A stretch of 64,000 nt of DNA from Tetraselmis striata (Eukaryota; Chlorophyta; Chlorodendrophyceae; Chlorodendrales; Chlorodendraceae), in assembly GCA_006384855.1 (NCBI GenBank), contig VCJN01001321.1, positions 124,001-188,000 of the forward strand, in the 5' to 3' direction. The translations under genes were made by a program, and so were the position numbers. Shown one piece after another: positions 20,773 to 32,643 of this stretch. The notes below the pieces were generated by a model, which did no database searches, was not told where the DNA came from, and saw only the letters and a program-made list of their open reading frames with translations. How positions within the stretch are numbered: position 1 is the stretch's first letter; each line of letters starts with the position of its first letter.

Positions 20773-23700
20773 CTACATATCATCATCTTCGATCACATAA
20801 TCCCCTCGGCGCTCTGCCGCCTCTTGCCTCTTCTTCGCTGCCGCAAGACGCTCTGAGAACTCCTCTGACACGGTCATTGGATGGGGTAGACCCGGCCACT
20901 TCTCGAAGTCACTTGGACGCAGTCTTTGAGTCTCGTCCCATGGCTTCTCTTTGAACCATGAGGTCATCCTGGACTTCATCCCAGCGATTTGCGTCTTCTG
21001 GTTGTCAATGAGGATAATCTTCAAGTTCCTGTGTGTGAACGAGTAGGTATGATCCATATGGTCCCACCACACGGAAAAGGCCGCAGCGACCTGGAAAAGG
21101 CGTGGCAAACCGCACAAGGCGTTAGTTTTTTTATGCTGATCCATTAAGACACTCACCCGGGTTGCACCCCTCACGCTCCGCGGTTGTCCCGGTTCCGGCT
21201 GTGACGTCGACGATTGTTGTCCCGTCTGTTGCCGCCATCTTAAGGTGCTTAGCGAAGAGAGCGATAGGCTTTTGGTACTTGTTCACCGTCTGTCTGTTCT
21301 CGTCCTTCAATTTCGAACTGTCTTTGAAGTGACCCAACATGATGGATGTAGAGAACCTGGAAAGGCACAACCGGCTTAGCGAGTAAATAAATACAAGCCG
21401 GCTATTTTCCACGGATCAAATCTCACCTTCGGGGATCATCGAAACGGATGTTGTCAGCTATGATGCTTGGCGGAGGCTTCCTAACGTAGAGGTAGTACTC
21501 AGCGTCGTGACGCAGAGAGCTGCCCATCTTCATCCCGCAATCCTTAGCCCAAGTCAGGACGTGATAGATGAGGTCCTCAGCTTGTTTTTGAACGGCTGTG
21601 ATTGCGGATCCAAGTTGCTGGTCCGAGAGGTGAATGAAGAAATGGCACCCATCGAGAGCAGTGTGGACGTCAGAAGATCCAGTCTGGATATTCAACTGCC
21701 TGCGCGGGGGTAAATCGGGAATGAGATAAATGAAAGCACAGTCATCTAGTACGCACCGGGGTTGTGGGGGTTGTCTTGCCTGGCGAAAGCAAACACGTCG
21801 TTGAAGTCGTCCGTACCCCACGCAGCATCCTTCGAGTCCCATGTGTGCGAACCAGCTCCGAAAAGCGCGTCGGCAATGAAGATTGTTGCCTTTTTGGCAC
21901 GAACTGCCGACATGGCGTCCGCGACGAATTGTTTTGTCGCGGGAGCCTTGAAGTTCCCCTCCACAATGCAAGTCTTGCAAAGCTCCGTGTTCAACCACAC
22001 CTTGTCATCCTTGTCGACCCCTTCTCCCTTGGGCATCACCGGAAGTTCCTCGGCCTGTGTGTATTAGAAAACAGATTCGGGTTAATAGCTCACAACGAAA
22101 ATTCAGAAGAGCATTTGTGGGTGCACAAGATCTTAGTTACCTTCATCGATATCCACAGCTCATTAGAAACATTCGGAGCGGAAACCGCGATAAGCTCCGG
22201 CGCACATGCCAGAAGAGCAAACTCTGTGAAGAAGGAGATGACTAAGTCCGGCATCTGATTCTTGATGCGATACGCCTCACTCCTGATGGTGGTGTTGGTG
22301 GCCGCGATATGCTCTCGAACCGGTAGTGGTGTGAGACAATCGGCGGATTTCATGTCCCCCCATCTGGCAGGAGGGGTCAGCAAGACCATCAACGGACCGG
22401 AGCGATGAGCACCTTTGAACAAATCCTGGAACTTTCTGGGGAAGCCTGTTGGGCCGAGGTCATCAACATTGGCTCGGAACTTGGTGATGGCGTCAAGGCG
22501 AGCGGCCGCTTGCTCATCCGACACTTTGTCTTGCACATCCCAATTCGATGATGTGGTCCGAGAGATATTTCCCCCAATTCCTGGCCGGTTCGTCCGGCGT
22601 CAGCAGTTGGATTGTCTCCATGCCCTTGGCCGTGTCAATGACATTCATGAGCTTGATGCTTGCTCGACGCAAGAGATCGCGAAACCTCCAGGTCTCAATC
22701 ATCGCGAGCCACTCCGCGTTGGTGTGCGTAACAGCCATGGGGCCATTGTCGCCGGCGTGCTTACTGTCATCCACCAGCTCGTAGAGGCTCGGGGTCACAC
22801 TGTGCTCGCCTTGGATGAGCAGTCCAACCACCAGGTACATCTGGCCCACAGGGAGATCCGCGCTGTCGCTCTGCTTGGCAAGAGACGGCTCGTCTAGCCA
22901 AGGCGCATGGGGTCCAAAGCCGACATCCTGGGTCGGAAAACAAACTTCAGTACGGAGAAAGGAATCAATGATAGTATTCCATATGATTAAGACAGTGGGG
23001 TCGGTCACAACTTACCTCCATGAGGGCGACTCGGAAGTGAGCTCTGTCTTTCCCGAAGCCGTACTTCTTGTTATCGAGGATTGTATTGATAGGCTTCCGA
23101 ATTGCTTCGTAAACCTTCCTCACTTCCTTCTGGGTGAGTTGCCTGCCGTAATTGAGACGCTCGACTCTATCGAGTTCTTGCTGGTAGTACACAAATAGGT
23201 CTCCGAGTTTGGTTCTGGCTTCGTCCCATCCTCGAACCCCGAGGTCCACATGCCGGTTTGCTTCAGAAATCTGCTCAAGGGGCTCAAAAACACTGCGCAA
23301 ATCATTTGTCAGAATCTAGCAGCATTAACAACACGATAAATTTTCATCATGTACGCAGCTCACCGTTGTGGGCGCGAGCAGAGGTCAATCAAATTTGAGA
23401 ACTCGCTGCTCTTCTCATCTTTGATACCGATCTTCTCAAGTTCAACTTGAAAAACTTCAGACTTCTTGAACTCCTTCACTACCCTGATTTGCGGAAGTGC
23501 CCTAAAGCCGGGGCGATTTGCATCATGTTCTGCATACCAGCTCTCGAAACATCTGCGAAGGTTCTGCAGAAACAGTTGCACCGATTTCAAAATTCAAAAC
23601 GATTGTACCTCGATGACAAACCGTTTCGTCCCGCTGATGACAGAACGTTTCGTCCCACTAATGACAGACCGTTTCGTCCCACTGATGACAGACCGTTTCG

Positions 23701-26700
23701 TCCCACTGATGACAGAACGTTTCGTCCCACTGATGACAAACCGTTTCGTCCCACTGATGACAGAACGTTTCGTCCCACTAATGACAGACCGTTTCGTCCC
23801 ACTGATGACAAACCCTTTCGTCCCGCTGCTGACAAACCGTTTCGTCCCACTGATGACAAACCGTTTCGTCCCACTGATGACAAACCCTCTCGTCCCGCTG
23901 ATGACACACCGTTTCGTCCCACTGATGACAGGCCGTTTCGTCCCACTGATGACAAACCCTCTCGTCCCGCTGATGACAAACCGTTTCGTCCCACTGTCAT
24001 ATTTTTAACCCGCTAACGACAGAACGACTTTTGTCACACTTTACGCCTATTTGCTGCCACGCTCTGCTAAATAGTAATCTGGGAGAAGGGGTCACTCACC
24101 AGGAGTTTGTGCATCGACGTGTCTCCCACGACGGTGTGACCCGCCTCGTGGAGCTTCATAGACATGTAGCGGCAGACTTCCGGCGAGAGGCCGATGTACA
24201 TCTTAGCCGACGTGAGGTGGATGCCTTTGTTGGCTTTGTAGATTTCCGGGTAGTTTTCTTTCACCATGCGCTTCGCCTCCCGTCTGTGGCTGCCGTCGAT
24301 GTTGGCTTGACGCGCGCCGTAGGCGCTAAGAAACTCGATGATGACGTCGATCTCTGGCTTGTAGGAACTTGAATCCGCCAACCTCGGCTTCTCCCCGCCT
24401 TCGTGTGCTGCGACTAGCTCCTTGAAGTTGGCCATGGTCAGAGCGAGGGGCTCGTACTCTTCGGAGAAACAATCGCGGTTCTTGTGGACTACTGGAAAGG
24501 ACACCGAGAAATTCTCGGCGGACAGGGAAGGATTCCTCTGAATAACAAATGCAAGAAATGGATGTCAGTAAGTTGCATTGTGTATTGATATACATGTAAC
24601 TACACATATCTGATCCGGATAGGTACAACAGGTCGCGATAGGCTTTTACTTTGTAGCTTTGCGCCACCATATTGCAGTCTTGCAGCTTTGGGGAACGGAA
24701 TTCAAATTCCGGCGGCGGAGCGACGAACTTATCGGATATGAAGCTGAAAATGTGAGGCAGCCCCGTATCCTTGTCGACGACGAGGTTGACTCTGTCGGCG
24801 TATAACGTGTTGATGTCGCCACCGTGAGATGTCTTCACCTCTGGATCAGCAATCTCGACTCTGAGGTGGCCGTAAGATATCCAGTCGACGGCACCGGTGT
24901 TGTTGAAGCCATTCAAGGCCGGCGGGACGGCCAACGTGTTGACGTATGGAAGCGCGTTCTTAAAATCCTTGTCAATGTTGGCCAAGTCATCGATGTCAAT
25001 CTGATCAGACGCGAAACCTGTCAGCGCCTGCGCCAGCACATTGCGCTCGACCAAAGTCCATGCGTAGTAAGACTGGAACCGCGGTTGGAAGGAGAGTGGC
25101 GGTTGGATCGCGTGGAGTAGCAATCTCTCAAAGCTGACATCGATCCTGAACTCCTTGTGCACTGTCAAGCGATAAGGTTCAAGAGATATCTGCGGTAACA
25201 AGCATAAGAATACTAATACTTATTGAAACACGACATTGACACGAATTCAGACATCATATAAGCTTTACTCACCTCGTAGTTTCCGGCCGAGTCCAGCTCG
25301 ACGTCCTTGATCTTTCCGATACACGCGAGAAGTGGCCCCTTCGGATCATCGAAAAAGTCCTTGCCAGTCAGCAGGCTCGCCTTGTGCAATTCGATGTACA
25401 AATAGATCTGTACCTCAGCACTTGTGTTCTTGAACCAGTGGATAGTCCAGCTCCTTGAGGTAAAGTCGCTGTAGGAGTCATTTTCTTGGGACCCGTCCCT
25501 CTCGTCAAAGAAGTCGTCGTAAGAGGCGACCGTCATCAGCTTTGTCTTCCTCTCGGGTCCAGGAGTGCCGGTGATGTCGAGAGCTTGCTTACGCTTCTCT
25601 GCCGCCCGTTGCCTCTGTTCTTCCTCTGTGCCGAAGACCTCTTCATCCGTGCACATACTGAGGAATTCAGGAACCATTCTCGGAGCCTCGGCAATAGGGG
25701 CTCGAGAACCAGAGGCTCCAGAACCAGACGCTTGCCCGGTAGTCGGCGCTGGAGTCTCGAGCTCGGCCTCTGGCTCCGGGTCAAGCCGAGTGGGCTCGGG
25801 CTCCGGCTCCGGCTCTGTTTCCGGTACTTGAGATGGGCCTTTAGACAAAGAAGAGGCTTGATTCGGGGAACCTGTAAAGAATGAGTAGAGAGTACTCAAC
25901 ACACCTACAGTGGGCGTCACGATTAACTACTGAACGGTATCGCCATACACCATCAAAGCCAAGCGTAATTTTTCTTACCTGGGGATCCCGATTTACCAGC
26001 TACTTCCGACGCGGTTGCCTGCGCCAATTTACGACCTGTTGGAACGTCAGATAACTCATTGACGAGAAAGTAATCGAAGGGAGTGAGAAGGCAGGGATTG
26101 ATACTTTCAGTCACAATTACCTGGAGTCACAATCGTCTCTGAAACCTTTTCTTTTCCCTTGGATTCCTTTGAAGCTTAAGTCGCTACTGGCTCATGTGCG
26201 CGTCCTTTCGAACCTGTCAACACACATGATTTCAAACAATGTCAATATGACACAGTGCACTCACAAAGGCAGGGATTGATACTTTCAGTCACAATTACCT
26301 GGAGTCACAATTGTCTCTGAAATCTTTTCTTTCCCCTTGGATTCCTTTGAAGCTTTAGTCGCTACTGGCTCATGTGCGCGTCCTTTCGAACCTGTCAACG
26401 CACATGATTTCAAACAATGTCAATATGACACAGTGCACTCACAAAAATCATATGATTGGAGAGGCAAGGACCTGATCGATAGTAAGCTTGCATGAGCTTT
26501 TCGTAATCCATTAGCCTTCGCGCTATCTGCATTTGAGCATCTAAGAGGACCTGGCCGCTCTTGATTCGGGCCCTCAAAAGCAAGGCGGCCGATCTTTCTC
26601 CTTGCGAGTGCGTGCCGTAAGCCGGCACCCTACCTCCTAAAAGGCTCGGTTTCCAGGGGTTACCTGATGCCGCAGCGCCGGCTCTAGCTGCAGAAGCTGA

Positions 26701-28040
26701 GGCTGCACGCTCTTCGCCGCCGGCTGCTCTGGCACAGAAGATGACGCCTTGTGTTTTCTCCCTACTAGCGCTCCGAGCGCATCGAATTCTTTTGCTTTCT
26801 CGGTAGGTTTTGATGTCCGCTTGGACCTTCGGCCTACAAATATCATATCCTGTCAGACCCTTTCGTCCCGCTGATGACAGAACGTTTCGTCCCACTGATG
26901 ACAGACCGTTTCGTCCCACTGATGACAAACCGTTTCGTCCCACTGATGACAAACCGTTTCGTCCCACTGATGACAGAACGTTTCGTCCCACTGATGACAG
27001 AACGTTTCGTCCCACTGATGACAAACCGATTCGTCCCACTGATGACAGACCGTTTCGTCCCACTGATGACAGACCGTTTCGTCCCACTGATGACAGAACG
27101 TTTCGTCCCACTGATGACAAACCGTTTCGTCCCACTGATGACAAACCGTTTCGTCCCACTGATGTAAAAACCGTTTCGTCCCACTGATGTAAAAACCGTT
27201 TCGTCCCACTGATGACAAACCGTTTCGTCCCACTGCTCACAAACCGTTTTGTCCCACTGATGACAAACCGTTTCGTCCCACTGATGACAAACCGTTTCGT
27301 CCCGCTGATGACAAACCGTGTCGTCCCGCTGATGACAAACCGTTTCGTCCCGCTGATGACAAACCGTTTCGTCCCGCTGATGACAAACCCTTTCGTCCCG
27401 CTGATGACAAACCCTTTCGTCCCACTGATGACAAACCGATTCGTCCCACTGACGACAGAACGTTTCGTCCCACTGATGACAAAACTATTTTCAATACATT
27501 ATGTACTGCGGTTTAATAATGTAATGTCTTTAAGTACTGCGCTTCACACTAATATTAAACCACTCCTTACGGCGGAGTACAGGCAGAGGTTCCCCCTGGC
27601 TGCTCTTCACCCCCACCCCCTCCCACCACCAATTAGCATCCTTACTGCTTGCCGCAGCTGCCTCGACGGGACGTAATACTACGCTGCAGGACCCTGATGC
27701 CGCTCGTCTCGTTTGGGTTTCTATTCCCACTCGTCTGCCTACACCTCGAGCGGTCCTAGATTACACCGCTTCTACAGGGAACCCTAACCGAACTCGCTAG
27801 ATCTGGCCGCATCACGCGTCGAGCAGGCAGGCGGCTACTGTACGCTGCCACTCGTCTGCCTACACCTCGAGTGGTCGTAGATTACACCGCTTCTACAGTG
27901 AACCCTAACTGAACTCGCTAGATCTGGCCGTATCACGCGTCGAGCAGGCAGGCAGCTACTGTACGCGCGCGCAACTCACCTGGGGTGGCGTCGTCCTTGT
28001 CTTCCTTGTCCTTGGCAGGCTCGTTCTTCTTCGGCGCCAT
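20773..28040 (-). CDS. Large element-encoded protein with C-terminal beta-class-like DNA methyltransferase domain
   Basis: About 15 exons; clear ones are 28,040-27,980, 26,833-26,664, 25,871-25,273, 25,189-24,627, 24,537-24,100, 23,563-23,364, 23,292-23,016, 22,928-22,141, 22,054-21,757, 21,699-21,427, 21,356-about 21,158, 21,090-20,773. The first exon gives a Lys/Glu/Asp-rich start (MAPKKNEPAKDKEDKDD). A Pro/Glu/Ser-rich linker follows and then unrecognised globular parts. The end matches the motif order of beta-class N4C/N6A DNA methyltransferases: IFIADALFGAG...WGTDDF at the motif IV place, LTWAKD...RHDAEYYLYVRKP (VI-VIII), KYQKPIAL (motif X), VDVTAGTGTTAE (motif I, AdoMet loop), then LKIILID (motif II). 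Motif IV is DALF rather than DPPY. Some junctions, notably within 22,928-22,141 and after motif I, do not join in frame, so this copy may be decaying. Introns carry two 24-bp repeat arrays. Confidence 0.65.
23612..24000. repeat. 24-bp tandem repeat array 1 (~16 copies)
   Basis: Unit GTTTCGTCCCACTGATGACA plus AACC, with C/T, A/G and A/C variants. It lies in the intron between exons 24,537-24,100 and 23,563-23,364 of the minus-strand gene. The unit carries an imperfect dyad GTTT(C)GTC...GAC(A)AAC. Confidence 0.95.
26088..26446. repeat. Tandem duplication (~178 bp) that doubles a short exon
   Basis: Two head-to-tail copies start at 26,088 and 26,266 with aaggcagggattgatacttt. On the minus strand each contains an exon-like piece GSKGRAHEPVAT(K)ASKESKGK between plausible splice sites. 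The copy nearer 26,160 is not open throughout, so only the other is likely to be used. Confidence 0.85.
26853..27488. repeat. 24-bp tandem repeat array 2 (~26 copies)
   Basis: Same unit and same physical direction as array 1. It lies in intron 1 of the minus-strand gene, whose flanking exons (ending 27,980, starting 26,833) join in phase (A/T P then GRRSKR), so the array is spliced out. Confidence 0.95.
27727..27968. repeat. Tandem duplication, ~120-bp unit
   Basis: Two copies, starting at 27,727 and 27,848 with ccactcgtctgcctacacct and ending in gagcaggcaggc(g/a)gctactgtacg. They differ at a handful of bases. They lie in intron 1 of the minus-strand gene, directly next to its first exon. 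Confidence 0.9.
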
Positions 28041-28584
28041 TCTGGCGGTAGGTAGGTTGACGCGGTAGATGAGCGGGTTTCTTGGTGGGAAGCGGTGAGG
28101 GAGAGGTGGAAATGACGTGGTTTCTGTCTGCCGCCGCTCTGACCCCTGCTGGACCAACGGCGCGCGTGCGCACACTATAGTGTACCTCGTCGTCGTCATC
28201 AGGTTCATGTATTTTGCACCGCGACGAATATAAATGGCTAACTACTGCGACTATATATTACTATTACTGGAAGATAAAATATTCCCTACTCGAGAGTCAT
28301 AACGGTACGAGAGTACAGTGGCGTGGCAATAATATTCCTTCATGGGATGATATATTCCTTGGATTGGATTCGGGTGTACTTACTAGTATAGAACTATTTC
28401 CGACATACGAAAGAAGCACGAAATAACACGGTATTTGAGTCATCAATTATTTTGACCCGTAGCTGGAAATTATGCACCATGGTCAACGGCCCGTCCGAGA
28501 ACGGTCATCGGCCGTCACTCTTCCTCACCACACATCACAGTCCTTCACCCCCCCCCCCCCCCCCACCCACTCGCCCCGCGCTGC
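28041..28584. promoter_or_regulatory. Shared region between the two divergent element genes
   Basis: The minus-strand gene starts at 28,040 and the plus-strand gene at 28,585, leaving 544 bases that must hold both 5' leaders and promoters. A C run of ~15 lies at 28,549-28,564 just before the plus start. No TATA box is evident at a conventional distance. The layout is all that supports this call. Confidence 0.45.
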
Positions 28585-31500
28585 ATGGCGGCTGTCGAAA
28601 GCATGGCCTCTTCTCCAGGATCCGGCGAGTCGGACACTACAGTTACATTACCGCTGTGTTCGTGCCGCAGCGGGTACTCGTGTGATTGCGACGCGCGTGC
28701 GAGTGATCGTAAGGAGCCTGAGAAAAGGAAGTACACGTGGGGCAAGGGCTCCGATGAGGTCGCCGAAAGCGATAATGGCAAGGTCTCGTCTCTGATCAGC
28801 AAGCGCACCTCTCGCGATTGTATCCGCCTCATGCTCGCCAAGGAGGCTAGCGAGCAGTCGCCATGCTGTTCGCGCAAGTGCGTGCACAAGCTATACACAC
28901 AGTGCGGAGAGGCCCTCGTTGATGCCGTGTTGGACCGTGCGTTGACCGTATACTCTCGCAATCAGAACCGCTCCTTTGACCGGCTCGCTCAGGTTCTCAG
29001 GGGTGGCTACGAGTCGGCATCCGACAAGTTCGATTACATGTTCGATCACGGTGGCTACTTGCGATCTTTCGATCATCGCGGCCCCATCTACACGTGTGGG
29101 CGTGCGTGGGAGGTCTTGCATCAGGTCTCGAAACACAGACGTCTCGTGATCCAGCGGCCGGTGGTGGATAACGAACCCACGTACATCAGGCAGCGCAAGC
29201 AATACGAGAGCAGACAGACCGGACCGAGGGAGCATGTGCGCATGTTTCTCGAGCACTTCTTCTCGGATGACCTCGGTCACGTCGAGATCATGCCTTTTCA
29301 TGACGGAAACAGCGAGACCTTCAAGAAGCACCTACCTCCCTGGATGACCAAGATTTGCGTCTACTACTACTACAAGTCGTGGGCCGAGGACGACAACGCC
29401 ATTCTCCGTGGTGAGGCCCATTTTGTCCCACTGATGACATACCGTTTCGTCCCGCTGACGACAGACCGTTTCGTCCCGCTGATGACAAACCGTTTCGTCC
29501 CACTGAGGACAAACCGTTTTGTCCCGCTGATGACAGACCGTTTTGTCCCACTGATGACAGAACGTTTCGTCCCACTGAGGACAAACCGTTTTGTCCCGCT
29601 GATGACATACCGTTTTGTCCCACTGATGACAGACCGTTTCGTCCCGCTAATTACATACCGTTTTTGTCCCGCTGATGACAAACCGTTTCGTCCCACTGAT
29701 GACAAACCGTTTCGTCCCACTGATGACAAACCGTTTCGTCCCACTGATGACAAACCGTTTCGTCCCGCTGATGACAAATCGTTTTGTCCCGCTGATGACA
29801 AACCGTTTTGTCCCACTGATGACAGACCGTTTCGTCCCACTGATGACATGCCGTTTTGTCCCACTGATGACAAACCGTTTCGTCCCGCTGATGACAAACC
29901 GTTTCGTCCCGCTATCGCCAGAACGTTTAGTCCCACCGACGCCCGACCGATTTCGTCCCACTGATGACAGAACGTTTCGCACCGCTCATGGCATACCGTT
30001 TCGTCCCACCGACCACAAAAGTATTTGTCCCACATAATTAGCCGATATCGTCCCCCTGCAGAGAGAACGTCTTGTCCCACTGCTGAGAGACGGTTTTGTC
30101 CCACTACTGAAATACCGTTTCGTCACACTGATGACAGATTGTTTCGCCATGCTGATTACAAAATTATTCACCAACTACCGATATAATTATTTCGACCCAC
30201 TTTAGACCGAACTTTTCTGTCTCGCAGTATGAGACCTTATTTGTATACCGACCTATCATGCCCCTGCCCCTTTGTAGATTTGGCTACCGAGAGCGAAGTG
30301 AAGCTCGCATCGTTCGACACTTTCCGCCGGACTTGGAAGGAAGACTTCCCGGATGTTACCACGCCGAAGGTGAAGCGATTCAGCCACTGTCCCATATGCG
30401 CGGCAGGCAAAGCACTCAGAGACCAAGCTCGCGAGATTTGCACAAAGGACATGACGCCAGAGGAACGTCAAGTGCACCGTCAACATCAGCAGCTGGTGAG
30501 GCGTCAGGTCAGAGCTGAGCAGAAGGTACACCTCGAGAGAGTTCGCCAGGAACGAAGGGATCTGAACAACGCCGTCTTCCAGTCGCGCCTTGGCCATGGA
30601 AACTTCTTCTTCTTCGAAATTGATAGCATGGACTCCGCGAAGACCCTGCTGCCTCACTGGGTTCGCATCCCCAAGACTGTGAAGCCCGACATGCTCCTCA
30701 AGTACCACCTCACCTGTGTGAAGTACGACGGATACCGCCCGGACGACATCTACTACTACACCAACACCATCCCCCACGATTCGTCCACGACGTGCACTCT
30801 GATATGGATCACGATCATGAAGGTGAGCTCGTTAGCCTCCCGATAGGTTCGCCGTGGTTGTCCGGTAGCCATGGACTGATGAAATCTGGTCTGCGATGCA
30901 GGAAATTCAACACCGTGGTAGAAAGATTCCGTACATCAGAATCCAGATGGACAACACCGTTAGGGAGAACAAGAATAGGAACGTGGCGGCCCTCTGCAAT
31001 TGGCTTGTGTCTATCGGCATCTGCGACGTCATTCATTTGTTCTTCTTGCCTGTCGGGCACACTCACGAACGGGTTGACCAGATCTTCAGCCGCATCAGTC
31101 TTGCGCTATCTCGCAGCTCCGCCTACACAATCGAGGCCTTTCTTGACTTGGTGGCGAAGGCATTCTCGCCCACTCCGGAGATTGCTGAGCTCTCATTCTC
31201 CCTCGACTTCTCTGAGTGGTTAAGGCCCCATTTCCAAGACCACATTCAGGACATCAGTAAGCCGCACAAATTCGAGTTCACCCGTGACGACGCCGCCGCG
31301 TCTGGCGGCTCGTTGCGCACCGCCTTGTGGTCCAACACACCGCTTTCTGAGCCCGTGCAGATCTTGAAGAGCGCGCCAACTGGGACGCCCGAGATTCGTG
31401 CGGGCCGGCCCCTTTTGTACGCTCTCTGCGACAAATAGAAGCCCGACGCGGTGAAGGTCCAGAGGTACTTGGATGATTTCAAGAAGGTCAGGTCGTACAT

Positions 31501-32549
31501 CACGGACCTGGCGGTCCAGTGGCACTTCTCCCCAGTCGAGCGCGAGAGCTGGAAGAATCTGCTCGACGACTTGGATGAGATGCAAACTGCTCCTTTGGCA
31601 GCTTTCTCCGGGTTCTGACCACAACGGAAAGAGGAAGTTGACGACTTCTTGCGCGAGCACGGGCAGACCGCGCCTGCTGAGGCACGTCACACGATGGCTA
31701 CCAACGCAGACCTCAACAATGCCAAAGCCGCTCGCGTTGAAGCCGAGGTTCGTGCTCAAGTGCTTCAAGATGACAGCGCCTTCCGGGGAGTTCACGCCGG
31801 CGCCAAGGAGAGGCTTCATGACAACACATCGCCCAGCGATGCAAAGGGCTCGAACCTCGTTGTCATCGACGTCGCCGATGTGAGTCCCATTGTTTGTCAT
31901 TTTTGTCCTTTACGGGACAAAACAATTTGGTTCTTCTACCTTGCTTGTTATTTTGTCCCAGCTGGGACAAAAATGGCGTGGCGTCTCGCTCGGGACTAAC
32001 ATAGCTCGCGGTCTTGGTCATCGTTAGGTGCATGAGGAAGACAAGTGTCCTGAAACTCTTGGTGATTGGGAGTCGAGATTCGTCATCGGGCTTGTGAAGT
32101 CGCGCGAGACTACCGAAGACACGTTGACCGTGGCCGTATACGAGCCCTTCCATGCCGATGCAAAGGGCAAACCCCTCATGCCCCTATGGTTGTACGCGCA
32201 GACAAAAGGAGGGAAGAAGCCAGTTGACACAAGCTGGGAGAAGTGCCTGACGCTTCCTTGGAAGCTTGTTGAAGCCGTCCCCCTATCGTACGCGAAGGCC
32301 ATCCACGACGCGTCGGGAAGTCGAGAGGTGTTCAACGAGGACGGCACCATGGTCAGAAAGAAGTGGTACGGTAAAAGCGTCCAAGTCGTGAAGACATATG
32401 CGCAAACTGGGTGGCAAATCAGCCAGCCACGAAATAACTGCGTCCACGTCATGTCAACCACCCCAGCGCAACGCAAACCCGGCGGAGTCGTCAAGTTTAA
32501 CGCAGCCACGAAGAAGGACTTGCTTGAGTTGGGGATGCTCAACGAATAA
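28585..32549 (+). CDS. DUF7869-type transposase-like protein of the element
   Basis: Exons: 28,585-29,411; 30,277-30,822; 30,901 to about 31,878; 32,028-32,549 (stop TAA). Exon 1 has a Ser/Cys-rich start, a Cys cluster (SPCCSRKC) and the segment YTCGRAWEVLHQVSKHRRLV, which this family carries ahead of the core. Exon 2 contains HCPICAAGK, a possible zinc-binding pair, then a coiled basic stretch and FFFFEIDSMD. Exon 3 has the diagnostic block IRIQMDNTVRENKNRNVAA, then HLFFLPVGHTHERVDQIFSR, with Asp/Asn, Glu and His/Asp residues suited to an RNase H-like metal site. The last exon ends the protein with WYGKSVQVV. Exons 1 and 2 join in phase across the repeat array (cgt g/at ttg). The open frame is interrupted in the latter part of exon 3, so this copy may be inactive. 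Assignment as transposase is inference. Confidence 0.65.
29415..30215. repeat. 24-bp tandem repeat array 3 (~23 good copies plus ~10 diverged)
   Basis: Same unit as arrays 1 and 2, with T replacing C in many copies (TTTTGTCCC). It lies in intron 1 of the plus-strand gene. Copies decay progressively to the right of about 29,960. Physical direction matches the other two arrays although the host gene is on the other strand. Confidence 0.95.
31896..31975. repeat. Two TTTTGTCCC/GGGACAAAA dyads in the last intron of the transposase-like gene
   Basis: The two dyads are ttttgtcctttacgggacaaaa and ttttgtcccagctgggacaaaa. The second is almost a perfect palindrome. Both contain the core of the 24-bp repeat. 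Confidence 0.85.
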
Positions 32550-32620
32550 ACTATCAGCAACGTCTTGTGGCTAGCCGATGGATGTAATCATCATAATAAA
32601 TATTGATTTCATTGCCTCAT

Positions 32621-32643
32621 CTTGTCCCATTTTGGACAAAATG
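32621..32643. repeat. Right-end dyad cttgtcccattttggacaaa
   Basis: A palindrome of the same kind, 70 bases after the stop codon of the plus-strand gene, forming part of the proposed right inverted end. Confidence 0.75.

Noticed and set aside
23447-24016. Long open frames across the 24-bp arrays (octapeptide repeats such as DDKPFRPT, and minus-strand GLSSVGRN)
   Set aside because: The period is a multiple of three, so all frames stay open. The flanking exons splice in phase across arrays 2 and 3, and all three arrays sit in introns.
24119-24157. FtsH-type protease identity for the HEAGH-containing exon
   Set aside because: No AAA ATPase motifs or further FtsH sequence lie nearby; only the five-residue match is seen, so it is kept as an observation, not an annotation.
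26853-27488. CRISPR-like array
   Set aside because: The repeats are contiguous with no spacers, in a eukaryotic intron, and no cas genes are present.
28585-32549. Calling the plus gene a KDZ transposase
   Set aside because: The conserved block (MDNTVRENKN, LPVGHTHERVDQ) is that of DUF7869-type proteins, and I do not see the KDZ signature motifs.
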